A stretch of DNA of 64,000 bases from Naumannella halotolerans (lineage in GTDB: Bacteria; Actinomycetota; Actinomycetes; Propionibacteriales; Propionibacteriaceae): contig NZ_SOAW01000004.1 in assembly GCF_004364645.1 (NCBI RefSeq), forward strand, positions 1 to 64,000. Reading direction: 5' to 3'. The notes under the pieces were generated by a model, which was given only the letters and a program-made list of their open reading frames with translations, made no database searches and was not told where the DNA came from. The position numbers and the translations under genes were made by a program. Positions 36,085 through 43,376 of the stretch are shown here, in pieces (the first letter of the stretch is position 1; the number at the start of each line of letters is the position of its first letter).

Positions 36085-37134
36085 ATGAAGTCACCAAGTC
36101 TAATCTGTTTGAGCATCGCACTGGTAGCAGCAGGAACGGTAACGACCGTGGGACCTGCTCCGGTAGCCGCAGCTGATGCAGAGTGCCCTGAGTTTTCGAG
36201 AGCTTCCTCCATGGCGGCCGTCAATCTTGCTGGAACTCAAGACTGCGACCTGACTGGAATTATTCTCGATTTTGACAATGGAACTTCGATATCCATACCG
36301 GAGGCGGGCTCTATGGTCACCCTGTCCGGCACCAGCGCAGACGAAAGCCCCGGAATTGAAATATCTGTAATGCACGACCAAGACGGTGTCGCAGTACTGC
36401 GTGATTCAAATATCAGCGAAAGCAATTCCAGCAAGACCGCAGCAGCGCTTCGGAAAGCTCACCGGCAATCCACAGCCGGACAGTCTTCACGGCGTGAACC
36501 TCAGGAGACAAAGTCCGCGTCCCGACGCTGCTCCACAGACGCGCCATATGTAGCCCGCACATTCTACTCGTCGAAGCGTTACGCATGGGGGTACAATTCC
36601 ACAGGCCAACCAAAATCGTCGGCAAGGACGGACATCGTAGATGCGGGCCGCAGAGTCGGGTCAGGGACCAGCAATTCGTGCGGCAGCGACAATTCAGGCT
36701 TGGTAATCACGAGCGCCGGGAACACGTCCGACCGCCCAGGAATTTCCGCATCCGGAAAATGTACGTCGTTTGACGGGAAAAGCGTGGTTGGATTTGGGGA
36801 CGTGGATGGCTCATACCTCGCTTGGGCCTGCACAAAGGTTACGACTACCAGCCAACGGTTGACCCAATCCGACATCCTCTTTGACAATAGTAGCCGCGCG
36901 TGGCATATCGGCTCCGGATCATGCAGCAGCGGGCATGACCTCAAGGCTGTCGCAATGCACGAGTTCGGTCACGCTGTCGGGTTGAGCCACACGGACGAAT
37001 GGGACCCGGACGACTACTATGACCAAGTTATGTACTCCAAAATCGCCCGTTGCAGCTCAACCACTCTGAGCAAGCAACGCGACCTTGGCCGCGGTGACCA
37101 GAACGGCCTGTTCTCTCTCTACGGACCAGCGTGA
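36085..37134 (+). CDS. Secreted matrixin-like metalloprotease (AICE cargo)
   Basis: Zinc metzincin of 349 aa. ATG 36085 starts a signal peptide (MKSPSLICLSIALVAAG... cleavage near AAADAE). The zinc site HEFGHAVGLSH begins at H292 (HExxHxxGxxH), with a Met-turn in DQVMYSKI (M316) and the closing GDQNGLFSLYG typical of matrixins. The middle region is Ser/Thr-rich and unrecognised. Codon use is distinctly less GC-rich than in flanking chromosomal genes, a sign of separate ancestry. It overlaps a small membrane-protein gene by four bases. The role is unknown; modification of cell surface, competitors or host is possible. Confidence 0.85.
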   Translation: MKSPSLICLSIALVAAGTVTTVGPAPVAAADAECPEFSRASSMAAVNLAGTQDCDLTGIILDFDNGTSISIPEAGSMVTLSGTSADESPGIEISVMHDQDGVAVLRDSNISESNSSKTAAALRKAHRQSTAGQSSRREPQETKSASRRCSTDAPYVARTFYSSKRYAWGYNSTGQPKSSARTDIVDAGRRVGSGTSNSCGSDNSGLVITSAGNTSDRPGISASGKCTSFDGKSVVGFGDVDGSYLAWACTKVTTTSQRLTQSDILFDNSSRAWHIGSGSCSSGHDLKAVAMHEFGHAVGLSHTDEWDPDDYYDQVMYSKIARCSSTTLSKQRDLGRGDQNGLFSLYGPA

Positions 37135-37337
37135 ATAAGACGCCTGACTGGATCAAACTAGACCCCGAGTCGCGAGTCCGAGTAATCAGGTGGGCCCTAG
37201 TCGTTGGCGGGGTCTTGGCCCTGCTTGTAATAGTCCTCGGCGTGCTGAGTATGGGATTGGGAATTGCGGAGAGTTGCTCTGCCGGGACGAGAGACTCTGG
37301 CTGCACCAGGACCTACCACTGGGATTGGCCGTTCTAG
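37131..37337 (+). CDS. Small single-pass membrane protein
   Basis: 68 aa from GTG 37131, overlapping the protease stop by four bases (GTGA). One hydrophobic helix (WALVVGGVLALLVIVLGVL, about residues 21-39) is followed by a short tail with two cysteines (ESCSAGTRDSGCTRT). Coupling suggests a partner of the secreted protease. No homologue is recognised, and the call rests on the overlap and the helix. Confidence 0.5.
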   Translation: MNKTPDWIKLDPESRVRVIRWALVVGGVLALLVIVLGVLSMGLGIAESCSAGTRDSGCTRTYHWDWPF

Positions 37338-37873
37338 GCAGCCGGTTTCTCACACATGTGATCGGTGTGGAACGCGATAACGATAAATTGATCATTGGCT
37401 ACTCGTAGGCATATAACCTAAGCCGCCATGCGGATCGGGATCATCGAATCTTTGACCGATGTTCAATAGCAGGCTCCCTGATCACCCGTCCTCAGCTCGC
37501 GGAACTTCTTGGCACCGGGCCCAGCCGACGATCGATCCGGGCTTCCAGGTAGCAAGGCGTCGAACGGTCGGCTTGACCCCTGAGACTAAGCGTCATGGCG
37601 CGGATGACGGGAAAGGATGTATTCCCAACTTGGGAAGGCGATCCGAGATGATCTGAGGCGTGCGGCCTCGGTGTTCCCGGGGGTTGGTTGTTGCGCAGCT
37701 GGGTGCCTGTGGGCCGATTCCGTACACGTCGTCGTACATACGATTCGACCGCGTGCCGGCTCCTCAGAGCAGCCACCGGTACAGACCGGATTGCGAAAGA
37801 CCAGGTCGCGTTCTCCCTGCGACGGCAACGCCAGCAGACCTTCGGTGTCAGTCGTCGGTGATAAGAAGCTGGC
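37338..37873. other. Gene-free stretch inside the AICE
   Basis: No open frame here has convincing coding character. Short frames at 37459-37656 and 37617-37961 look random, and the latter overlaps the next gene. It may hold promoters or the remains of cargo. Confidence 0.5.
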
Positions 37874-38905
37874 ATGGAACGACGCAATGAGCGACACTCC
37901 CTCTGCTACCGGTGCCACCAGGAAGTTGCCCCTAACGAAGGGTGGTTGCGCAAGTCCGTGACGCGATGGCTGGTCGTATGCGACTCGTGCAGCCACCCAC
38001 CTGAGGGAACACACTCCGGCTGGCACACCGAACCCATGGTTGCGCTCGATCTGGAAACGACCGGGCGTGATGTTGCCGCTGATCGAGTAGTCAGTGCATG
38101 TGTGGTCCTCGAAGACGGAAACACTAAGTCATGGCTGGTCAATCCCGGTTGCAGTATTCCTGCTGAGGCGACAGGGATTCACGGCATCACGACCGCGATG
38201 GCCCAAGCTGATGGAGTCACCACCGAGGTCTTCCTTAACGAGATTCGCGCCCTTCTTGAAGTCTGGATCACTGAGCGATGGGCAGTCGCGATCATGAACG
38301 CTCGATTCGACCTGAGCGTTCTGTATTACGAGTTCGACCGGATGTCGGTCCCGCAACCCGACTGGAGCGGCGTCTGTGTCGCGGACCCGCTCATTCTCGA
38401 TTGGCACATGGACAAGATGCGGGCTGAGCCTAGACAGCTCCCTGATCTGTGTTCCCGGCATGGCGTCGAGCTGGGGCAACACCACGATGCCACCGCTGAT
38501 GCGCAGGCGGCTCTAGCTGTCGCAAGATCGATCGCTCGAAAGCACGTTCCAACTGCCCAACAACCAACTGGATATCTGACGTCTACACAACGGCGGTGGC
38601 GCCGCGAGTACTTCGAATGGGCAGCGAGAAAGCGTCGGATATCGTACGAGCCGGAGGCCGAAGGGTGGCCGATTACTGCGATCCTCGAGCATGCACCAAT
38701 CGCCAAGAAGAGAGACGGGCAACGAGTGCCGGCAACACCACATCGGAAGTGGTCTGAAGAAGAAGCCAAGCTGATCGGCTCTGAGTACCAGAACGGTGCC
38801 AGCATCGAGGATCTCGCCAGACGCCACGGTCGATCCGAGCGAGCTATCGACGCCCGCCTCCGGAAGATCGGACTTCGCAGCTGGACTGCCGCGGTGGTTG
38901 ATTAG
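37874..38905 (+). CDS. DnaQ-like 3'-5' exonuclease with zinc ribbon and HTH ends
   Basis: DEDDh exonuclease-fold protein of 343 aa. The exonuclease core has Exo I D59-L-E61 (VALDLETTGRD), Exo II NARFDLSVL and Exo III HHDATADAQ (from H203). In front is a C-x2-C ... C-x2-C zinc ribbon (CYRC at 11-14, CDSC at 36-39). At the C-terminus, KWSEEEAKLIGSEYQNG and IEDLARRHGRSERAIDAR resemble a SANT/HTH domain, suggesting specific DNA binding. The combination of ribbon, exonuclease and HTH is unusual. It is AICE cargo with relatively low GC and stands 100 bp from the next gene. Possible roles are element maintenance, DNA repair or defence. Confidence 0.8.
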   Translation: MERRNERHSLCYRCHQEVAPNEGWLRKSVTRWLVVCDSCSHPPEGTHSGWHTEPMVALDLETTGRDVAADRVVSACVVLEDGNTKSWLVNPGCSIPAEATGIHGITTAMAQADGVTTEVFLNEIRALLEVWITERWAVAIMNARFDLSVLYYEFDRMSVPQPDWSGVCVADPLILDWHMDKMRAEPRQLPDLCSRHGVELGQHHDATADAQAALAVARSIARKHVPTAQQPTGYLTSTQRRWRREYFEWAARKRRISYEPEAEGWPITAILEHAPIAKKRDGQRVPATPHRKWSEEEAKLIGSEYQNGASIEDLARRHGRSERAIDARLRKIGLRSWTAAVVD

Positions 38906-39007
38906 ATAGCACGCGTGAAAGAGGCATCAGGCTTGGAGCAGTCCTAATTGCTCCACGCTCGAGGCGGGACGCGGGGACACCGCGTGCACCCGTAGTAGTC
39001 TGCCCGC

Positions 39008-39544
39008 GTGGCCATACCAGCACTCGTGAACGGCACACTGCCGCTCGGGCGGTGGCCAGCGTCCGAGGCCGATCTGGATGCGTTCGCAAGCGCTCACGCC
39101 AGCACAGCCCGGCGGGAGAAGCTTCTGCAGGATTGGAGGACGCTGACTGATGCCGTCCGAAGCGCCGTAGATGAGGTCGCCGCATGTTGGCTGAGCGGGA
39201 GCTTCCTCACGGACAAGGAGCAACCGGGTGATATTGACGCAGTATTCTTGGTAAACCACGAGAGGATCAACGAGGCCAATACGGATCCGAAGAAGGCCCT
39301 GTTTCTTCAAGTCGTCGCGCGAAGCCAGGTGCGGCAACTCGGCCTAGAGGTCGACAGCTACATGCTGGCCTGGTGGCCCCGTCCCGGGGTTTTCCAAGGC
39401 ACCACTGACAGACGGGAGAGCTATCTTCAGGAGAGAGGCTACTGGGATGATCTGTGGTCTCGAACACGCGAGACTGCGAAACCGCATGTGGACAAGCTCC
39501 CGCGCCGGGGATACGTGGAGGTGATCCTGGATGGCTACCGGTGA
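39008..39544 (+). CDS. Nucleotidyltransferase-fold protein (DUF6932-like)
   Basis: 178 aa, GTG start at 39008. The core WLSGSFLTDKEQPGDIDAVF has the pol-beta-type pattern G64-S65 ... D75-I-D77, and D116 in GLEVDSYML is a likely third metal ligand. This matches DUF6932-like nucleotidyltransferase-fold proteins; that family name is from memory. It is coupled to the next gene by a 14-base overlap, with a GGAGGTGAT ribosome-binding site for that gene inside it. Small NTases of this kind are found in toxin-antitoxin and phage-resistance modules. No activity is established here. Confidence 0.72.
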   Translation: MAIPALVNGTLPLGRWPASEADLDAFASAHASTARREKLLQDWRTLTDAVRSAVDEVAACWLSGSFLTDKEQPGDIDAVFLVNHERINEANTDPKKALFLQVVARSQVRQLGLEVDSYMLAWWPRPGVFQGTTDRRESYLQERGYWDDLWSRTRETAKPHVDKLPRRGYVEVILDGYR

Positions 39545-40514
39545 AGCTCCGTTCGAGCAGCTCCTGCGACATCTCGAGACTGATAGCGAACGTGTTGAGT
39601 GGACCGATTCAGCGGACCTCGCACGCATGAGCCTCGAGGCACTAAGCGGTAACGCTGACGAGCGTCGCGGTAGGTCGAGAGGAACTGTTCGTCTGTTTGG
39701 AGAGGCCGTCGATCGCAACTCGGCTGCCCTCGAGGACGTCAGTGCGGTCCTGCTGAACTGGCAACGCGCGGTCACAGCTGTCGGTGCGTCACTCGAAGGT
39801 GTCAAGACCCTTCGGGGCCGCTTATCTTCCACGCTCCTGACTAGGACAGCCATGGAACTCTCCGGCGCGGGGACTGGTTCCCTCGCACTTTCGATCGCCG
39901 CGAAACCTGATCCAGAGGCAGAGATCTCGCCAGGCGGACAAGACGCCCTGGTGTCGCCGCCGCGCCCACTTGTGGACCGCGCATCTGAGGCTCTGATCGG
40001 GGTGATGGCTCAGTTCGCGACGCGCGACGCTGTCGATGACACGTTGGCAGCCACATTGACTCTGCATGGCTCGAGATTCACAAGCGCACTACGCAATCTT
40101 GCAGACGCTATCGCCAGAGGTGGATTCGACTTCCAGGCTCGCTGGGAGGAACCATACTTCCCAACCCAGCGGGTCACTTGGACGACTTCGACCGCTCGTG
40201 ATGCGCGAGGGTTCATCGACGGCCGCGACCTGGATGCTGAGGAAACCGAACTGGCTGGAACACTCGTCACGATCAGTAATCGTGAGCGGTGGCTGCTAGA
40301 CACAGCTGATCCAGACTCCGACGACGGTGTTACAACAGTGAAGCTGTCCGCAACGAATATCACTGACGAGGTCGCACGATCGCTGTCCGTCGGCGACGAG
40401 GTCACGGTGCACGCAATCGTCAAAACACGTATGCAACCAGACGGGCGAACTCATTCCTCCTATCAGGCGCTGGCCGTAGAACGTCGAAGCGAGGACCGGC
40501 CCGCAGCCGAGTGA
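39531..40514 (+). CDS. Unrecognised partner of the nucleotidyltransferase-like protein
   Basis: 327 aa, starting inside the previous gene with a strong ribosome-binding site (GGAGGTGAT). No family is recognised. Residues about 1-210 are mainly helical and rich in Ala, Leu and charged residues. Residues about 235-320 look beta-rich (TLVTISNRERWLLDTADP, TTVKLSATNITDEVAR, VGDEVTVHAIVKT), possibly an OB- or barrel-type domain. The tight overlap predicts a physical or functional pair, perhaps antitoxin/toxin or sensor/effector. That is inference. Confidence 0.6.
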   Translation: MATGEAPFEQLLRHLETDSERVEWTDSADLARMSLEALSGNADERRGRSRGTVRLFGEAVDRNSAALEDVSAVLLNWQRAVTAVGASLEGVKTLRGRLSSTLLTRTAMELSGAGTGSLALSIAAKPDPEAEISPGGQDALVSPPRPLVDRASEALIGVMAQFATRDAVDDTLAATLTLHGSRFTSALRNLADAIARGGFDFQARWEEPYFPTQRVTWTTSTARDARGFIDGRDLDAEETELAGTLVTISNRERWLLDTADPDSDDGVTTVKLSATNITDEVARSLSVGDEVTVHAIVKTRMQPDGRTHSSYQALAVERRSEDRPAAE

Positions 40515-40669
40515 GGAACGATCGAGGTGAGGACACGGACCGCAGCGGCGACGCGCCGAGCTTGCGAGGCGCCTTGATTGAGTAGAGAACAATTCGGCAA
40601 GCGATCGGTGGTCGAGTGTCGGCGTACGCGGCTAACGTGGGGTGCGTCGGAGTCACCTGGGAGGGCCTT

Positions 40670-41131
40670 ATGTCGGATCTTGTGCAGCGGGCAGAGTCGA
40701 TCTCACGTCGAGCGCATGAAGGGCAGAGCGACAAGGCTGGCGAGCCCTACGCGGAGCATCCGGCTCGGGTGGCTGAGAGAGTAGCTGACCGTGTCGAGGC
40801 GGCTGATCGAGATCTGGCGGTATCGGCTGCTTGGCTGCATGACGTAGTTGAGGACACTGATGTGACGCTCGACAGCCTGCGTGAGGACGTCGGATCAGCT
40901 GTTTCCGAGATAGTCGATGCCCTCACTAAGCGCCCAGGAGAGCCCCGGGAAGACTATTACGAACGCATCCGGACTACAGGGCATCTGGCGGTCACAGTGA
41001 AGCTGGCGGACTTGGACGACAACACCGACCCTGCGCGACTGGCAGCCTTGGCTCCGGAGGTCCGTGAACGCCTTGAGGCCAAGTACCGGCACACCCGCGC
41101 GGAACTCACGAGATCGAGATCGACGAAGTGA
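40670..41131 (+). CDS. Small HD-domain phosphohydrolase, small alarmone hydrolase-like
   Basis: 153 aa from ATG 40670, with GGGAGGG at good spacing. It has the RelA/SpoT-type HD hydrolase core: YAEHP (H30), H57-D58-V-V-E61-D62 and KLADLDDN (D114). There is no synthetase, TGS or ACT domain, so it resembles single-domain alarmone hydrolases (MESH1/SAH type) that remove pyrophosphate from (p)ppGpp; other nucleotides are possible. It overlaps the NUDIX gene by four bases. Occurrence of an alarmone hydrolase-like gene as mobile-element cargo is notable. Confidence 0.8.
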   Translation: MSDLVQRAESISRRAHEGQSDKAGEPYAEHPARVAERVADRVEAADRDLAVSAAWLHDVVEDTDVTLDSLREDVGSAVSEIVDALTKRPGEPREDYYERIRTTGHLAVTVKLADLDDNTDPARLAALAPEVRERLEAKYRHTRAELTRSRSTK

Positions 41132-41670
41132 CAACTCGCGACGAAGGGCACTGGGAGACTTTCTCGGAGCGAACGTTGTACGACAGCCCATGGGTTCGGC
41201 TGGTCAAGGTTGATGTGCAGCCGCCCGGCGGGAGTCGCTTCGAGCACCACGTCGTCCGCCTGCAGCGCGTTGCGCTGGTCGCCATGGTCAATGACCGTGA
41301 AGAGGTCCTTCTCCTATGGAAACATCGCTTCGTAACCAACCAATGGGGTTGGGAGCTCCCTGGCGGGATAGTCGATCCCGGCGAAGAATCGGCAGACGCT
41401 GCCAAGCGAGAAGCCTGTGAGGAAACAGGATGGATGCCCCGCTCGGTGCAGCATCTGCTCTCATTCCAACCGGCCATTGGCATGGTTGACAGTCCCCACG
41501 ACGTCTATGTAAGCCGCGATGCGGAGTATGTCAGCGATGCTCGGGACTCGGAGGAAACCGGAGTCGCGAAGTGGACACCATTGGCGAGCGTGACTGACAT
41601 GGCCGCTCAGGGCGATCTGCTGGGCTCGGGATCACTCGTCGCGTTGCTCTACCTACTTGCTCGGCGCTAG
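41128..41670 (+). CDS. NUDIX hydrolase
   Basis: 180 aa, GTG start at 41128. The NUDIX box is complete from G80 to W102: E86, R94-E95 and E98-E99 are the metal-binding glutamates (PGGIVDPGEESADAAK, then REACEETGW). The style fits ADP-ribose or nucleotide-sugar pyrophosphatases. It is translationally coupled to the HD-domain gene. In pSAM2 the immunity factor Pif, which blocks redundant transfer, is also a Nudix protein, so an element-immunity role should be considered as an alternative. Convergent with the XRE gene, overlapping by four bases. Confidence 0.87.
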   Translation: MTTRDEGHWETFSERTLYDSPWVRLVKVDVQPPGGSRFEHHVVRLQRVALVAMVNDREEVLLLWKHRFVTNQWGWELPGGIVDPGEESADAAKREACEETGWMPRSVQHLLSFQPAIGMVDSPHDVYVSRDAEYVSDARDSEETGVAKWTPLASVTDMAAQGDLLGSGSLVALLYLLARR

Positions 41671-42758
41671 GCGGCTTGAAGGGCCATGAGCCGGCGGGAC
41701 TGTCGTCGTGAGCCACTGTCTCTGACCAAGTCTGTCGCGATCCTGCCGCACCGTCGGGCGTCGGCAGCGTTCCCCAGCGCTGAGTGACAGAGCGCGAGAT
41801 CAGTGTGCATTGCTCCCCGGGCTCGGACAAAGTCTGCCGGCATGCGGTCTACCACTTCGTCCAGAATATCCACGGCCTGGCGGTCGCCCAGCATGCTCAG
41901 GGAGTGCCCTGCCCAACGCTGCAAGTGCGCTCGATCAAGGGTCACGTACGGCAGCTCCGGATAGTGGTCGTTGCTGCCCGGCAGCGCCTCGTCGGCTGCG
42001 GCCAGAGCGTCCTTGCACTCTTGTTGGGATCCGGTCGCGGCAGCTGTCTCGGCAACAGCTGCGTGAAGCCACGCTTGGAAGAGAGGTGTGACTTTGGGGA
42101 TAGCTTGGTCACGCGTGGATGCCATTAGCTGGTGGGCCTCACCAGGGCGATCCAGATCGAGGTAGGCGATTGCTTGCCCGGCACGGGCGTGCGCAATCAA
42201 GTGCGGATCCTCAGAACGGAGGGCCGACTCTTCTGCCCTCCGATAATTAGCCAGTGCCGCCGTTGGCTGACCAAGATCAAGTAGCTGCCATCCGATCAGA
42301 GCCTCCGCATCGGCCAACAGCGCCGCCGCGCCGAGTTGGGCCTCTAACGGTCCGGTGCGCGCCCGTAGGAGGGTGCGCAAGGTGAGCGCGTAGGCCGTCA
42401 GCTGAGGATTCGTGATCGATGCGCAACCGAGTCGATCGGAGCGGCGCAAAGCCTCAAGAACGGGTGCCTGCGCTGTCACGACGGCAAGCGATAACCGGCC
42501 AGTCGGTCGCGTTGATCTAGCTTCCCTGGCTGGCTGCGTTTCGGACAGGGAAACACCGAGGGCCAATCCAAGAAGATCTTCGTACTCCGGGCTGGGACTG
42601 ACTCGATTGTTCTCCCACCGTGACAGAGCGACCCTCAACGAGGAGTCGGACATCAAGCTGATGCCGTGCAGCCGAGCTGACCTGCGGAGCTCGCCGATCA
42701 GGCGCGACTGTGACCAGCCCCGCCGCTCTCGCGCCATGCGAATCGGGCTCGTCTCCAT
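41667..42758 (-). CDS. XRE-family regulator with TPR-like C-terminal domain
   Basis: 363 aa from ATG 42758, preceded by GGGAGG. The N-terminal helix-turn-helix is IRMARERRGWSQSRLIGELR ... LRVALSRWENNRVSPSP. The remainder is helical repeats (ALANYRRAEESALRSEDP, HARAGQAIAYLDLDRPGEA), a ligand- or peptide-binding module as in many actinobacterial element regulators. It diverges from the pra-tra-rep-xis-int operon across an array of CCCGTAGCA boxes, so it is the best candidate for the element's master repressor or activator. A pairing with a NUDIX gene recurs on actinobacterial elements. Confidence 0.85.
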   Translation of the reverse strand: METSPIRMARERRGWSQSRLIGELRRSARLHGISLMSDSSLRVALSRWENNRVSPSPEYEDLLGLALGVSLSETQPAREARSTRPTGRLSLAVVTAQAPVLEALRRSDRLGCASITNPQLTAYALTLRTLLRARTGPLEAQLGAAALLADAEALIGWQLLDLGQPTAALANYRRAEESALRSEDPHLIAHARAGQAIAYLDLDRPGEAHQLMASTRDQAIPKVTPLFQAWLHAAVAETAAATGSQQECKDALAAADEALPGSNDHYPELPYVTLDRAHLQRWAGHSLSMLGDRQAVDILDEVVDRMPADFVRARGAMHTDLALCHSALGNAADARRCGRIATDLVRDSGSRRQSRRLMALQAA

Positions 42759-42835
42759 CACTGCCTCCCGTGCGTGGGCTGGAATCCCGTTGAACAGCAT
42801 GGTCCCTTATGGCTCAGACAAAAGGAAGTGTTTTG

Positions 42836-42869
42836 CCCGTAGCACGCCCGTAGCACGGCCTGCTACGGG
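42836..42869. promoter_or_regulatory. CCCGTAGCA operator array controlling AICE transfer genes
   Basis: CCCGTAGCA occurs at 42836-42844 and 42847-42855 (11-bp period) and inverted, TGCTACGGG, at 42861-42869. The last two form a palindrome with a 5-bp spacer. The array lies between the XRE gene and the pra-like gene, where an element repressor would act. Confidence 0.75.
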
Positions 42870-42956
42870 TTGCCACGTTCCGCTCTTCAGCTTTCCACGG
42901 TTGGTTTGTTTCACCGGGAAGGGCCCGGAGTAGCCAAAGCCGAGGAGAAAATGATC

Positions 42957-43376
42957 ATGGGTGTTCAAGGACCGTTCGCAGTGAAGTTCGAGGATGTGTT
43001 CCCGCATGGTGCGGGTGTCGTCAGCGCGGTTTCCCAGCAGAGAGACTTCGATCGTTCGACCAAGGAGAACTCGGTTCAGCAGCTCGACAAGGACTCGGGC
43101 AAGCCCATCTGGATCGTTGACGTGATGGATTTCGACCCGGAGGCGCGGGAGCGGACGGTTCGGGTGAAGATCATCGCGGACGTGCAGCCAGTCCCGCCGG
43201 AACAACTTCAGGGGACACCGGTCCGTCCGGTGATCTTGGAGAACCTGACGGTCATGCCGTATCAGAAGGAGACCGGCAACGGACGATCACGGATCGCGTA
43301 CTCGTTGAAGGCCACGGGCATGTCCTCGCCGAAGGGTGCACGGCATGCGGGCGGCGATCAGGGCAAGGCGGCGTGA
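42957..43376 (+). CDS. pra: Pra-like activator of AICE replication, integration and excision
   Basis: 139 aa from ATG 42957, nine bases after AGGAG; ATG 42951 is also possible. The pattern GPFAVKFEDVFPHGAGVVSAV, then QQLDKDSGKPIWIVDVMDFDPEARERTVRVKI, and LTVMPYQKE ... RIAYSLKATGM matches the Pra family of pSAM2-type elements, which switches on rep-xis-int expression. It overlaps the translocase gene by four bases and heads the transfer/replication operon. The symbol is by homology. Confidence 0.82.
   Translation: MGVQGPFAVKFEDVFPHGAGVVSAVSQQRDFDRSTKENSVQQLDKDSGKPIWIVDVMDFDPEARERTVRVKIIADVQPVPPEQLQGTPVRPVILENLTVMPYQKETGNGRSRIAYSLKATGMSSPKGARHAGGDQGKAA

Noticed and set aside
35595-36224. 209-aa minus-strand frame across the left att site
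   Set aside because: It is created by the tRNA remnant and non-coding DNA and lacks coding character.
37459-37961. Short frames in the AICE gap (65 and 114 aa)
   Set aside because: No start signals, no domains, and the second overlaps the exonuclease gene in a different frame.
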